64,000 bases of DNA, taken from NCBI GenBank assembly GCA_016191115.1, contig JACPPG010000036.1:1-64000 (forward strand), given 5' to 3'. The stretch is from Planctomycetia bacterium (GTDB taxonomy: Bacteria > Planctomycetota > Planctomycetia > Pirellulales > JACPPG01). A program made the translations under genes and the position numbers. Under the pieces are notes generated by a model. It had not been told where the DNA came from. It made no database searches and worked only from the letters and a program-made list of their open reading frames with translations. Each line of letters begins with the position of its first letter. The stretch's first letter is position 1. Below are positions 7,166 to 15,768 of this stretch, one piece after another.

Positions 7166-8605
7166 TCATTTGACTTTGAGCGTGACGTCGGTTGTTTCGC
7201 CGCCTTTCAGGTCAATCGTGACCGGCTCGGTCTCTTCGTTGTCGTTACCAGGGTTCGGTCGTCCGTGCACGACGTAACGGGCCGGCGGGACGTCGGTGAA
7301 CGAGAACTGATCCTTCGCGTCGATTTGGCCCGACCCTCCGTATTTCCCCACCGCCTCTCCACCCTCGGGCTCGATGTGCACGATGTACCCTTGCGGGCGT
7401 TTGGCGCCGGCGAAATCGACGGTGACGCGAACGCGGGCCGACTTCGTCATGTTCAGGACCACGCTGGCCGGCACGGTGATCGGCCGTCCCAGTCCGGGGC
7501 GGCAATAGCCGCTCTTTCGCAGCCAGACGCTGGCCTGCCCCGCAGGAACCTGGTCGGAGCGAAAACGGCCGTCGGCGCCGGTGGTGAACGCGTATTCTTG
7601 CGGCGCGTTGTAGCGGTCGCCCGCCTCGCAGACGAGGTCGTCCAGCCGCACCTCTACGCCCGCTAGCGGCGCGGCATTCTCGTCGGTGATCTTCCCCGAC
7701 ACGGTCACGGGGCGCGCCAGGCCGGAGTCGTACGAGTGCCAGGATGGCTGGTCGTCGAACCGGGCATGGCCCACGATCCTGGCCACGTAGCCATCGGCAT
7801 CGACGACGATGCGATACCAGCCCGCCGGCGCCTTTTTCAACACCCAGTGCCCCTTATCGTCGGCGACCGTCTCGGCCGCGCCCGGGTAGAGATAGCCGCC
7901 CTTGGGCTGCGGCTCGACGCGCTCCAGTTTGATCCGCGCTGGGATCGGCCTTCGCGTGGCCAGATCGATCACCGTGCCTTCGAGCACGGTCCCGTCGGCC
8001 GCCGCGAAGCCGTGCGCCTCCAATCGCTCATCCGTCACCTTGAGGTTCGCGGGCAGGACGACGTCGGCCCACCGCACGCCCCCTCCGGCATAGATATCGA
8101 GTTGCGCCGGAGGGCCGTCATCGGGGTCTCCGTCGGCGGCGGGCCTGAGACGGGCCGGCAACTCGCGGAGGCGATCCCAGTTGGCCGGCTGCCAGACCAT
8201 GAACGTCCAGTCGATGCGCGCGGCCGCCTCTTTCCCTTTCTCTCGATTGGGATTGATCCAGAAGCTTTGGCCGACGCCGTCGTGCACGACGACCCGCTTC
8301 GCCTTCACGTCGAGCTTCGCGAAGTCGTCAAGCACGGCGTTGAGCGCCTTGGCGTCACCGCGACATTCAGCGTGCCATTGCCCGCCGCCAAAGGGCGGCC
8401 CTTCCCAGTAGGCGACACGGCCTGGATGGTTGAAGATCGCGGCGGCACCATTGGGCCACCCCGGATCGGCGACAGCGTTGTTCCCTTCCCCGCCGGTGAT
8501 CAGGCCTAAGGCCGTTTGGCAGGGCAAGGCTATCGCAGTGGCCACTAGCAGCGTTGCCGCGGAAAGCGCGTGTCGACGCCCGTGAAGAGATGCCCGTGTC
8601 GTCAT
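7166..8605 (-). CDS. Secreted protein with carboxypeptidase-regulatory-like domains
   Basis: 479 residues from ATG at 8605; an upstream in-frame start at 8662 would precede the signal peptide without adding conserved sequence. Residues 1-32 form a signal peptide (Arg-rich start, then LSAATLLVATAIALPCQTA). The first third includes a KRVVVHDGVGQSFWINPNRE segment. The rest carries two or three Ig-like carboxypeptidase-regulatory beta-sandwiches with the usual 'TVxGxVxDxxGxPVAGVxVxL' pattern, for example VTVSGKITDENAAPLAGVEV and ARVRVTVDFAGAKRPQG. Such proteins are abundant on planctomycete surfaces and are thought to bind carbohydrate or mediate adhesion. No catalytic residues are seen. It is a single gene, the first chromosomal gene right of the broken tRNA. 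Confidence 0.75.
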   Translation of the reverse strand: MTTRASLHGRRHALSAATLLVATAIALPCQTALGLITGGEGNNAVADPGWPNGAAAIFNHPGRVAYWEGPPFGGGQWHAECRGDAKALNAVLDDFAKLDVKAKRVVVHDGVGQSFWINPNREKGKEAAARIDWTFMVWQPANWDRLRELPARLRPAADGDPDDGPPAQLDIYAGGGVRWADVVLPANLKVTDERLEAHGFAAADGTVLEGTVIDLATRRPIPARIKLERVEPQPKGGYLYPGAAETVADDKGHWVLKKAPAGWYRIVVDADGYVARIVGHARFDDQPSWHSYDSGLARPVTVSGKITDENAAPLAGVEVRLDDLVCEAGDRYNAPQEYAFTTGADGRFRSDQVPAGQASVWLRKSGYCRPGLGRPITVPASVVLNMTKSARVRVTVDFAGAKRPQGYIVHIEPEGGEAVGKYGGSGQIDAKDQFSFTDVPPARYVVHGRPNPGNDNEETEPVTIDLKGGETTDVTLKVK

Positions 8606-8750
8606 GGCCCTGAACTCCGTGGGGATTCGGCGGAAACTCCCACTATAGACGAGCCGTCCCACAGATTAGTTCCGCGGCCCCTCGAAGGGGACGGCCCACT
8701 GAGCCATTTTGGTGCATGCGCGGCCGCCCCGGCGGCTGTAAAATGCTCGG

Positions 8751-9128
8751 ATGCCGACAACCGAAACCAAGCCCCGCCGCCGCTGGTTTCAGTTTGGATT
8801 AGCGACGATGTTGCTCATGGTTGCGATCTGCGCCTGTTTAATGACCTGGATACACTTGAACCTGGATCTTGTGCGCGAGCGTGAAGCAGCTCTTGCACGC
8901 CCCGCAGCAGTTAAGGTTCATTGTTCCGATTCGGTCGCCAATCGGCTTCCCCTGGCATGGCAATGGATCGGGACAACTCCACGTAAGTACATCAAGCTTG
9001 ACCGCCGGTTGATAGGCGAAGAAGACGTGGCGCGTCTTAGAGCGCTCTATCCCGAAGCGACCATAGAAGTAATCGAAGTTCGTTCAGCAACTCTCGGTCA
9101 TGACGCAACTGGCATCGCGAACCCCTAA
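8751..9128 (+). CDS. Small planctomycete-type membrane protein
   Basis: 125 residues from ATG at 8751. It starts KPRRRWFQFGLATMLLMVAI: a basic, aromatic head followed by one transmembrane helix at about residues 15-36. This head is typical of a large group of short planctomycete inner-membrane proteins of unknown role. The remainder (about 90 residues) is probably periplasmic. The final codons and stop lie inside a short tandem repeat shared with the convergent gene at 9139. Confidence 0.75.
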   Translation: MPTTETKPRRRWFQFGLATMLLMVAICACLMTWIHLNLDLVREREAALARPAAVKVHCSDSVANRLPLAWQWIGTTPRKYIKLDRRLIGEEDVARLRALYPEATIEVIEVRSATLGHDATGIANP

Positions 9129-9151
9129 TCCCCAACCCCTAATCCCCAACC
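9117..9151. repeat. Tandem CCCCTAATCCCCAAC repeat between convergent genes
   Basis: Two direct copies of a 15-base unit span the stops of both neighbouring genes: TAA of the plus-strand gene and TAG of the minus-strand gene both come from the unit. It resembles a telomere-like simple repeat and probably arose by slippage or as a remnant of a dispersed repeat. Confidence 0.6.
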
Positions 9152-9468
9152 CCCACCTCCGCTCCCAGCTCGCGCAAAAAATCGCACGTGTAGATGCCGG
9201 TGTCGTGGCCGTCGCTGAAACGGATCGAGTAGGCGTAGTTGCCGACCGGCTTCATGTCCGCGATCGCCAGCGGCCTCGCCTCGGCCATCGACAGCACCGG
9301 TAGCGCCGTCGCCGGCGGGGGAGGCTGCGAACGCTTCTCGCGGCAGGTCGCGCAGGGGCATTTCTCGCGCAGCTCGCGGACGCTGTACTTCCGCTTCGCG
9401 CCGTCGCTCCACTCGATCCGCAGGCCGCCGTCGGGATCGAGGGCCAGCTTCGTCGGTCGCGCTTGCAT
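9139..9468 (-). CDS. DUF971 / GBBH-like N-terminal domain protein
   Basis: 109 residues. The domain of this family (N-terminal part of gamma-butyrobetaine hydroxylase, also found alone next to iron-sulfur genes) is recognised by LRIEWSDGAKRKYSVRELRE, the metal-site CPCATCRE at about 38-45, and the end GNYAYSIRFSDGHDTGIYTC with DFLREL. The three Cys probably bind zinc or iron. It starts 3 bases after the stop of the cysteine-desulfurase-like gene, as last gene of a four-gene minus-strand operon. The partnership with a sulfur-transfer enzyme fits the family's occurrence beside Fe-S assembly genes. The last residues (GVGD) are encoded by the tandem repeat at 9117. Confidence 0.85.
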   Translation of the reverse strand: MQARPTKLALDPDGGLRIEWSDGAKRKYSVRELREKCPCATCREKRSQPPPPATALPVLSMAEARPLAIADMKPVGNYAYSIRFSDGHDTGIYTCDFLRELGAEVGVGD

Positions 9469-9471
9469 CGC

Positions 9472-10746
9472 TCACTCCATCCCCGCGAGCGCGGCAAGCA
9501 GCCGGTCGATCTCGTCGGCCGTGTTGTAGTGCAAGAGGCCGATTCGCACGACACCTTCCGGCTCGAGCCCGAGTGCCTCGGTGAGCGGCAGGGCGTAAAA
9601 GTTGCCTTGCCACACGAAGATGCCTTGCTCGGCCAGCCGCGCGGCTACCTCAGTAGCGGTCAGCCGCGCATGCGTGACGGCAACCGTCGGCACGCGATCG
9701 CCCAGTCGGGCAGGGTCGGTGATGCCCCAGACTTTGAATCGCGGCAGCTTCGCCAGGCCAGCGAGCAAATGCGCGGCAAGCCGACCTTCGTAGTGGCCGA
9801 TCGCCGCGAACGCTCGCTCGATCGCCGCCCGCCGCGTGGTCGGCGCCGCGCCGCCGGCCGCCCGTCCCAAGTCGGCCAGATATTCCACGGCCGCCAGCGT
9901 GCCGGCTATCCCCTCGTGGTTCTGCGTGCCGGTCATCCAGCGGTCGGGCACGTCGTTGCCGGCCGGCCGCACCTTGTAAGCCGGCAGCGACTCCAGCAGT
10001 TCGCGCCGCCCCCACAGCACGCCGACGTGCGGCCCGAAGAACTTGTACGCCGAACAGGCAAGAAAGTCGCACCCCCAGGCATCGACCTCGATCAGCCGAT
10101 GCGGTGCGTAGTGAACGGCGTCCAGAAACACAAGCGCCCCGGTGTCGTGCGCGAGCCTGACGATCTCCGCGACCGGGTTCACCGTGCCAACGGCGTTCGA
10201 CGCGCAGCCGACCGCCACCAGCCTGGTGCGCGGCGAAAGCTGCGCCCGCAGGTCGTCGAGATTAAGCGTGCAGTCGTCTGCCCGGACGGAGACGTGGCGC
10301 ACGACTGCGCCGGCGTCGCGCGCGGCAAGCACCCAGGGCGTGACGTTGGCATCGTGATCGAGCCGCGTGACGAGGACCTCGTCGCCGGCACGCCAGGTGC
10401 GCGCTATCGCCCGGCTGAGCGCGAAGGTCAGCGTTGTCATGTTCGCGCCAAAGACGACCGTCAGCGGATCGCTGGTGCCCACTAGATCGGCCACGGCCGC
10501 GTGTGCCACGGCCAGCATGGCGTCGCTCTCGCGGCTGGTGGCAAACAGCCCGCCGTGGTTGGCGTTGCGGTTCGACAGGTAATCGACCATCGCGTCTATG
10601 ACGCACTGCGGCACCTGGCTACCGGCCGGGCCGTCGAAATACACCGCCGGGCGACCGCCGAACTTCCGCTGTAGCGCTGGAAACCGCGCGCGGCAAGCGG
10701 CCACGTCAAGCGCGCCACCGGCCGTCTCGCTCACACTTGTTTGCAA
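9472..10746 (-). CDS. Cysteine desulfurase-like PLP enzyme
   Basis: About 424 residues, aminotransferase class V fold. PLP lysine lies in LACSAYKFFGPHVG; the cofactor aspartate is in VFLDAVHYAPH, and the GSQVPQCVIDAM and NRNANHGG segments match the 'cysteine desulfurase-like, VC1184' group. I see no obvious mobile catalytic Cys loop as in SufS, so the substrate may not be cysteine. TTG at 10746 is chosen because GGAGGA at 10753-10758 stands 6 bases upstream; this start lies inside the end of the preceding gene (16-base overlap). Third gene of the operon. Confidence 0.85.
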   Translation of the reverse strand: MQTSVSETAGGALDVAACRARFPALQRKFGGRPAVYFDGPAGSQVPQCVIDAMVDYLSNRNANHGGLFATSRESDAMLAVAHAAVADLVGTSDPLTVVFGANMTTLTFALSRAIARTWRAGDEVLVTRLDHDANVTPWVLAARDAGAVVRHVSVRADDCTLNLDDLRAQLSPRTRLVAVGCASNAVGTVNPVAEIVRLAHDTGALVFLDAVHYAPHRLIEVDAWGCDFLACSAYKFFGPHVGVLWGRRELLESLPAYKVRPAGNDVPDRWMTGTQNHEGIAGTLAAVEYLADLGRAAGGAAPTTRRAAIERAFAAIGHYEGRLAAHLLAGLAKLPRFKVWGITDPARLGDRVPTVAVTHARLTATEVAARLAEQGIFVWQGNFYALPLTEALGLEPEGVVRIGLLHYNTADEIDRLLAALAGME

Positions 10747-11543
10747 AACGACTCCTCCTTCCAATCGGTGACGAACATGCAGCCGGGGCTATGCGTGATG
10801 GCGATCTGGGGCGCGGCCGCGGCCAGCGCCAGTTGCGGCGTGACACCGCAGGCCCAGAAGACCGGGATCTCACCTTCGTGAATCGTCACGGCGTCGCCGA
10901 AATCGGGCCGCGCGAGGTCGGCGATCCCCAGGACCGCCGGATCGCCCACGTGCAGCGGGGCGCCGTGCATCGCCGGATAGCGGCGGGTAACCTCGATCAC
11001 CTGGTCGACCTGGTCGGGCCGGTAGGGGCGCATGCTCACGACCAGGGGCCCGGCGAAGCGGCCGGCTGGGCGGCAGGGAATGGCCGTGCGGTACATCGAG
11101 ACATTGCGGTGCTCTTCCAGATGACGGACCGGCAAGCCCGCCGCCACCAGCGCCGTCTCGAACGTGAACGAGCAACCCAAGAGAAAGCCGACGAAATCAT
11201 CGCGCCACAGATCGGTGGCGTCGATGGGCTCAACCGGGCGGGGGACGCCGCGGTCGAAGACGCGATAGCGCGGCAGATCGCTGCGCAAATCGGCGCCCGG
11301 CGCCGCACGGACCGGCTCGGGGTTGCCTGGTGCCGTCTGCTCGATGAGCGGGCAAGGGCGATCGTTCAACCGACAGAATTCGGCGAAGTCGGCCGCATCG
11401 GCCGCCGGCAGGATCACCAGATTGGCCTGCACAAACCCGCGCGCCAGGCCCGCGGTCGGCCCATTTAGCCGTCCCTCGCGCAGTGCGGCGCGCAACTGGC
11501 GCGGGTGTGCGGTGGCGTAGTCTGTGGTGCCGGTAAGAGTCAT
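10731..11543 (-). CDS. Putative hydro-lyase, DUF1445 / D-glutamate cyclase-like
   Basis: 270 residues. Family features: LRAALREGRLNGPTAGLARG and FVQANLVILP near the start, FCRLNDRPCPLIEQT, SDLPRYRVFDRG, FLLGCSFTFETAL, the MYRTAIPCRP motif and the end AITHSPGCMFVTDW. The family was named for a putative hydro-lyase; a mammalian relative has D-glutamate cyclase activity. The ATG at 11543 overlaps the stop of the CoA-ligase gene as ATGA, so translation is coupled. The role within the operon is unknown; a lyase acting on an acid activated or handled by the neighbouring ligase is possible. Confidence 0.85.
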   Translation of the reverse strand: MTLTGTTDYATAHPRQLRAALREGRLNGPTAGLARGFVQANLVILPAADAADFAEFCRLNDRPCPLIEQTAPGNPEPVRAAPGADLRSDLPRYRVFDRGVPRPVEPIDATDLWRDDFVGFLLGCSFTFETALVAAGLPVRHLEEHRNVSMYRTAIPCRPAGRFAGPLVVSMRPYRPDQVDQVIEVTRRYPAMHGAPLHVGDPAVLGIADLARPDFGDAVTIHEGEIPVFWACGVTPQLALAAAAPQIAITHSPGCMFVTDWKEESFCKQV

Positions 11544-12814
11544 CGCTGGTCCACGAATCGCGCGCCCTTCCCCTCGAATCGCGGCAGCGAGCCGGCCGGC
11601 ACGCAGCGCACGTCCACCTTCAGGCCTAGCCGCAGCCGCAGCTCCTCGGCGACGCGCAGCGGCTGCTCGAGCCGATCCTCGATCTCGACGACCAACTGGT
11701 CCATCTCTTCGTACTTGTAGGCGGTCATGCGGTATTCGAGCACTTCGGGAAAGCTGCGGACGATCTGCTCGACGGCGCTGGGGAAGATATTGACGCCGCG
11801 GACGATCATCATATCGTCGCTGCGACCCAGCACGCCCCCCTCCAAGAACACGAAGCGGACCTGAGAATCGTGATTCCATTTCGGCCGAGCCAGGTCCCCC
11901 GTGCGATAGCGGATGATCGGGCAGCCGTACCGCCCGAGCGCGGTCAGTACCAATTCCGAAAGCTCCCCTTCCTCGGCCGGGCCACCGGTGGCCAGCGAGA
12001 GGAACTCGGGGATGAACTGGGCCTCGTTTATGTGCACGCCCTCGCCGTACGGGTCGGCGAATCCCCAGGCGCCGACCTCGGTCGCCCCGCAATGGTCGAC
12101 GGCCCGCGCCTGCCAGGCAGCTTCGATCCGCGCGCGAACGGCGGGGATCGACCCGCCCGGCTCGCCCGCCAACACCAGCGCCCGGACACCGAGCGAAGCG
12201 ACGTCGATCTGCCGCTGCTCGGCGACTTCGGCCATGTGCAGCGCGTAGCTTGGCGTGCAGAAGATGACCGTCGCCTGGCTCGTGCGCAGGAGTTCCAGCC
12301 TTGCGACCGTGCTCGCGCCTCCGCCTGGAACGACCAGGCAGCCGCGGGCCACTACCGCGTCGTGCGCGGTCCAGAACCCGATAAACGGTCCGAACGAGAA
12401 GGCCATGAAGGCCACGTCGCGCTCGGTCACGTCGGCCGCGTCGAGCACGTAGTCCCAGCAGTCCATCCACCACTGCCAGTCCTCGGCCGTGTCGAGCACC
12501 ACGAGCGGCCGGCGCCGCGTGCCGGACGTCTGGTGGAATCGCGCGTACTTCTCGGGCGAAAAAGTCAGATTGGCGGCGTAGCCCGGATCGCCCCGCGATT
12601 CGAGCAATTCTTCCTTGAAGGTGAACGGCAATTGGGCCAGGTCCTCAAGCGACCTCAGCGGCCGGGAAACGCCTGCCAACTTGTCGGCGTAAAAGCGGTT
12701 TTCGGGAAGAATCCGGTCCAACAGGGCATTGAGCCGGCCAAGCTGATGCGCGTCGAGCGCCGCGGGATCGAGCGACTCATGCTGGCGGCGCATCTCGGCG
12801 GTCGAACAAGCCAT
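11540..12814 (-). CDS. Phenylacetate-CoA ligase-like AMP-forming enzyme
   Basis: 424 residues from ATG at 12814, first gene of the operon. Acyl-adenylate enzyme of the PaaK type: phosphate loop HQTSGTRRRPLVV (TSGTRRRP replaces SSGTTGKP), GATEVGAWGF for substrate and AMP binding, YRTGDLARP, and the hinge and C-terminal lobe GRSDDMMIVRGVNIFPSAVE. The unusual loop RRR in place of TGK may change nucleotide handling but keeps positive charge. Its acid substrate cannot be read from sequence. It is translationally coupled to the DUF1445 gene. Confidence 0.85.
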   Translation of the reverse strand: MACSTAEMRRQHESLDPAALDAHQLGRLNALLDRILPENRFYADKLAGVSRPLRSLEDLAQLPFTFKEELLESRGDPGYAANLTFSPEKYARFHQTSGTRRRPLVVLDTAEDWQWWMDCWDYVLDAADVTERDVAFMAFSFGPFIGFWTAHDAVVARGCLVVPGGGASTVARLELLRTSQATVIFCTPSYALHMAEVAEQRQIDVASLGVRALVLAGEPGGSIPAVRARIEAAWQARAVDHCGATEVGAWGFADPYGEGVHINEAQFIPEFLSLATGGPAEEGELSELVLTALGRYGCPIIRYRTGDLARPKWNHDSQVRFVFLEGGVLGRSDDMMIVRGVNIFPSAVEQIVRSFPEVLEYRMTAYKYEEMDQLVVEIEDRLEQPLRVAEELRLRLGLKVDVRCVPAGSLPRFEGKGARFVDQR

Positions 12815-12915
12815 GTAAGAATCATAGGAACCGCGGCGGCGCGTGACTAGCGGTTGCCGAATGACGACCAAGTGAGGTAAGTTTGCACGCAATCGCGGCG
12901 GCGCACGCCGGAAGG

Positions 12916-12950
12916 GAACCGCCAAGGCGCCAAGAACGCCAAGGAAAGAA
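12916..12950. repeat. 'accgccaag' short intergenic repeat, copy 1
   Basis: Near-tandem units AACCGCCAAGGCGCCAAG, then AACGCCAAGG lie between divergent genes. The same unit appears inverted at 63252-63283. It is a low-complexity dispersed motif with no apparent coding role here. Confidence 0.55.
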
Positions 12951-13023
12951 GGACGAATGTCCAGGCCTCTCGCGTGGCCGGATTGTGCGCGGCTTGGCCG
13001 CTCCAGATAATTCCGTTACGCCG

Positions 13024-14418
13024 ATGTCCACCACGCCGCACAAAACGTCGCTGTTCATTATCTTCCTCACGGTCTTCATCGACTTGTTGGGCTTCGGGAT
13101 GGTGCTGCCGCTGTTGCCTATCTACGGAAAGCAGTTCGCCCAGCAGCACGATTTGACTCCGCAGCAGGTGGGCTTGACCGTGGGCCTGTTAATGTCGAGC
13201 TTTTCCGCGATGCAGTTTTTGTTTCTGCCAGTCTGGGGCCGGCTCTCCGATCGCTTCGGCCGGCGGCCCATTCTACTCATCGGTCTGGCTGGCTCGACGT
13301 TCTTCTATGCCTTGTTCGGTGTGGCGACGGTCGCGCGCAGCCTGCTGGGGCTGTTCATCACGCGCATTGGGGCGGGCATCGCCGGCGCCACCATTTCCAC
13401 GGCCCAGGCCTACATCGCCGACAGCACGGCGAAGAACGACCGGGCCAAGGGCATGGCGCTGATCGGCGCCGCCTTTGCGCTGGGGTTCACGGTGGGACCG
13501 GTGTTGGGAGGCGCGGCGCTCTTGGCCGGAGGCGATGCATCGACCAGCCCCTGGCCCGGGTACCTGGCGGCCGTGCTGTCGGGGGCGGCATTGCTGTTGG
13601 CGATTTTCCGGCTGCCGGAGTCATTGTCGCGCGACAGCGAGAGCGCGGTCCGCAGCCTGTTCGACCGATCGGCGCTAAAGGCGGCGCTGGCCCGACCGTC
13701 GATCGCGCTATTGCTCGTGACGTCTTTTGTGGCGGTGTTCTCGTTCGCCAACTTCGAGTCGACTCTGTCGCTGCAAATTCAGCAGCTTGTGGAAGAACGA
13801 GACGCGGCGACTAAGGAAGCGCCTTCGGCGGCTGAACATGGCGGCGATGGTGCTACGCCTTCGCACGAGCCGGGCCACTCGGCGCCGCTCGCCTGGCTGC
13901 TGGGCGTCGTCGACCGGTGGGGCTACACCTCGAGCAGCGACGTGGAGCTGTTCGTCATCCTGGCGGCGTTCGCCTACCTGGGGATCATCCTCACCGTGGC
14001 GCAGGGCTTTCTGGTGCGGCGTCTATCGGGCAAGCTGTCAGAAGGGAAGATGGCCACGGCCGGCGCGGCCACGGCGATCGCCGGCTTTCTGCTGTTGGCC
14101 TGGGCCGCCCGACGCGACGACTTCACGCTCCTCCTGGAGGCGATGGCACTTGAGGTCGTGGGCTTTGCCTTCGTCAATCCGTCGCTGCAGTCATTGATCT
14201 CCCGCCGCAGCGACCCGCGCCAACAAGGCAGCATCCTCGGCCTGGGTCAAAGCATGACGTCGCTTGCGCGGATCATGGGACCGGTGTTCGGCGTGAGCCT
14301 GTTCACGTACGGCCAGGACTTGCCGTACTGGGCCGCCGCCGGGCTGATGGTGCTGGGCCTTGCGATGATCGTGGCGGCCGCCCGCGGCGGAAAAGACTAC
14401 GAGCCGGCGGGGGCGTAG
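13024..14418 (+). CDS. MFS transporter, TetA/drug-efflux-like
   Basis: 464 residues, about 12 transmembrane helices. MFS motif A between helices 2 and 3 reads GRLSDRFGRRP (72-82), and helix 5 carries the antiporter-type GFTVGPVLGG. Closest in character to the TCR/Tet group of drug:H+ antiporters. A charged, His/Glu-rich loop of about 45 residues (QQLVEERDAATKEAPSAAEH onward) interrupts the C-terminal half. The ATG at 13024 is chosen because the first helix starts immediately after it; the frame stays open to 12883 without conserved sequence. Substrate unknown. Confidence 0.8.
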   Translation: MSTTPHKTSLFIIFLTVFIDLLGFGMVLPLLPIYGKQFAQQHDLTPQQVGLTVGLLMSSFSAMQFLFLPVWGRLSDRFGRRPILLIGLAGSTFFYALFGVATVARSLLGLFITRIGAGIAGATISTAQAYIADSTAKNDRAKGMALIGAAFALGFTVGPVLGGAALLAGGDASTSPWPGYLAAVLSGAALLLAIFRLPESLSRDSESAVRSLFDRSALKAALARPSIALLLVTSFVAVFSFANFESTLSLQIQQLVEERDAATKEAPSAAEHGGDGATPSHEPGHSAPLAWLLGVVDRWGYTSSSDVELFVILAAFAYLGIILTVAQGFLVRRLSGKLSEGKMATAGAATAIAGFLLLAWAARRDDFTLLLEAMALEVVGFAFVNPSLQSLISRRSDPRQQGSILGLGQSMTSLARIMGPVFGVSLFTYGQDLPYWAAAGLMVLGLAMIVAAARGGKDYEPAGA

Positions 14419-14518
14419 CCGTGAGCTCGTCAGAGCCGGCAGCGCGCACACGACCTGGCGCGGTCTAGTCATCGGCTACTCGTCGCGGATGTCGTGCGCC
14501 GCCGTGGCAAGTTTTGAT

Positions 14519-15319
14519 CTATTCCACCACGATCTGGTCGAGCCCTTCTTCCTCGTCGGGGTATCGCGGGTCCATCTGCTCGAGCGTTTCGCGCAAGATG
14601 CGGCTGATGATGAGGTCGCGGTGCCACTTGTGATCTGCGGGAACGACATACCACGGCGCATGCTCCGTGTTGCACTTGGTGAGTGCGTCGTCGTAGGCCT
14701 CACGGTACTTGTCCCACAGCTTGCGCTCCGCCAGATCGTTCTTGCTGAACTTCCAGCGCTTCTTGCGATCGTCGAGCCGCGCTTGTAGCCGGCGCCGCTG
14801 CTCCTCCTTGCCGATGTGCAGATAGCATTTGACGATGGTCGTCCCGCCTTCGGTCAGGATCTTCTCGAACTCGTTGATCCGCTCGTACCGGCTTTTCCAC
14901 TCCCCTTCCCGCACCAGCTTGTGCACCCGCACGACCAGCACGTCCTCGTAGTGCGAGCGATTGAAGATGCCCACGTCGCCGCGGGCCGGCACGGCGCGAT
15001 GCACGCGCCACAGGAAGTCGTGGTCCAGCTCCTCGACGCTGGGTTGCTTGAACGACGTCACCTGGCAGCTCACCGGGTCGATGCCCGTCATGACCTTCCG
15101 GATGACGCCGTCCTTGCCGGCCGTGTCCATGCCCTGGAGGATGAGCAATAGTGCCCGCTTGTTCTCCGCGTACAGTCGATAAGAGAGCTCGTCGAGGACG
15201 GCAACGTTCTGCTGGGTTTCAGCGGCCGCCTGCGCTTTGTCGAGCCCGCTGGTATGCGCCGGGTCGAACTCGTCGAGGCGGATTTTCTTCCCCGGTTCGA
15301 CCGAAAGCGGTTGTCCCAT
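14519..15319 (-). CDS. Polyphosphate kinase 2 family protein
   Basis: 266 residues. The P-loop kinase core shows Walker A GMDTAGKDG (63-71), Walker B region GDVGIFNRSHYEDVLV (114-129) and the lid DDRKKRWKFSKNDLAER. These are signature motifs of PPK2, which transfers phosphate from polyphosphate to nucleotides. Single-domain length and the N-terminal 'KIRLDEFDP' extension fit the short PPK2 classes that phosphorylate AMP or ADP. The ATG at 15319 precedes the conserved N-terminus; upstream in-frame codons are not conserved. Convergent with the MFS gene. Confidence 0.9.
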   Translation of the reverse strand: MGQPLSVEPGKKIRLDEFDPAHTSGLDKAQAAAETQQNVAVLDELSYRLYAENKRALLLILQGMDTAGKDGVIRKVMTGIDPVSCQVTSFKQPSVEELDHDFLWRVHRAVPARGDVGIFNRSHYEDVLVVRVHKLVREGEWKSRYERINEFEKILTEGGTTIVKCYLHIGKEEQRRRLQARLDDRKKRWKFSKNDLAERKLWDKYREAYDDALTKCNTEHAPWYVVPADHKWHRDLIISRILRETLEQMDPRYPDEEEGLDQIVVE

Positions 15320-15391
15320 GGACCGTCCCTCGCAGGCTGCCGGTAAATCCACTTTGGGGAACTCACGGCGGGTAAAGAGACACGGAACAGG

Positions 15392-15533
15392 CGAATGACG
15401 AATGCCCAAGCACGAATGTCAAAAGAAATCCGAAGCCCGAAGGTCGAATGACGAAACCGGCCCATTGAGGCGGGCATGCGTCATTCGGTCATTCGTGTTG
15501 CTTTCGACCTTTGGATTTGGACATTTGACATTC
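15392..15533. repeat. 'gaatgacgaa' dispersed repeat (family D), copy 1
   Basis: Two inverted blocks: units such as CGAATGACGAA and AAAGAAATCCGAA run rightward to about 15457, then the complement (GGTCATTCG, ATTTGGACATTTGACATTC) runs back. The whole can form a long imperfect hairpin. Related copies lie at 56711 and 58841. Confidence 0.65.
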
Positions 15534-15630
15534 TCCACCTCCGTGGCTCAGGTGCCTTTGCGGTGAGCTTGATACCTCCCCTGATTATCGCCACGGCATG
15601 GTCCACCCGCCACTGACCCGGCCGCGTGTC

Positions 15631-15768
15631 CAGGGCCGTTCACAGATTCAAGCTTGCCGGCGGCGCACCGGCGGGAAAGTGGGACAGGCACCGAGACGCA
15701 ACGTTGGTCTGAAAGGACTTGCGCTGTTTATGCTCGGAGCCAGTCCCATTTTCCCGCCTCGCCATTTT
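15631..15768 (+). mobile_element. MITE-A copy 1 (right end missing), encodes the end of CsrA
   Basis: Begins CAGGGCCGTTCACAGATTC and matches the full-length copy at 24894 to 15768, then stops matching, so the right terminus is lost. The CsrA stop codon (15648-15650) and about its last 40 codons lie inside this element on the opposite strand. Confidence 0.8.

Noticed and set aside
8606..8662. Upstream start for the carboxypeptidase-regulatory-like protein
   Set aside because: It would put 19 non-conserved residues before the signal peptide; the ATG at 8605 is more plausible.
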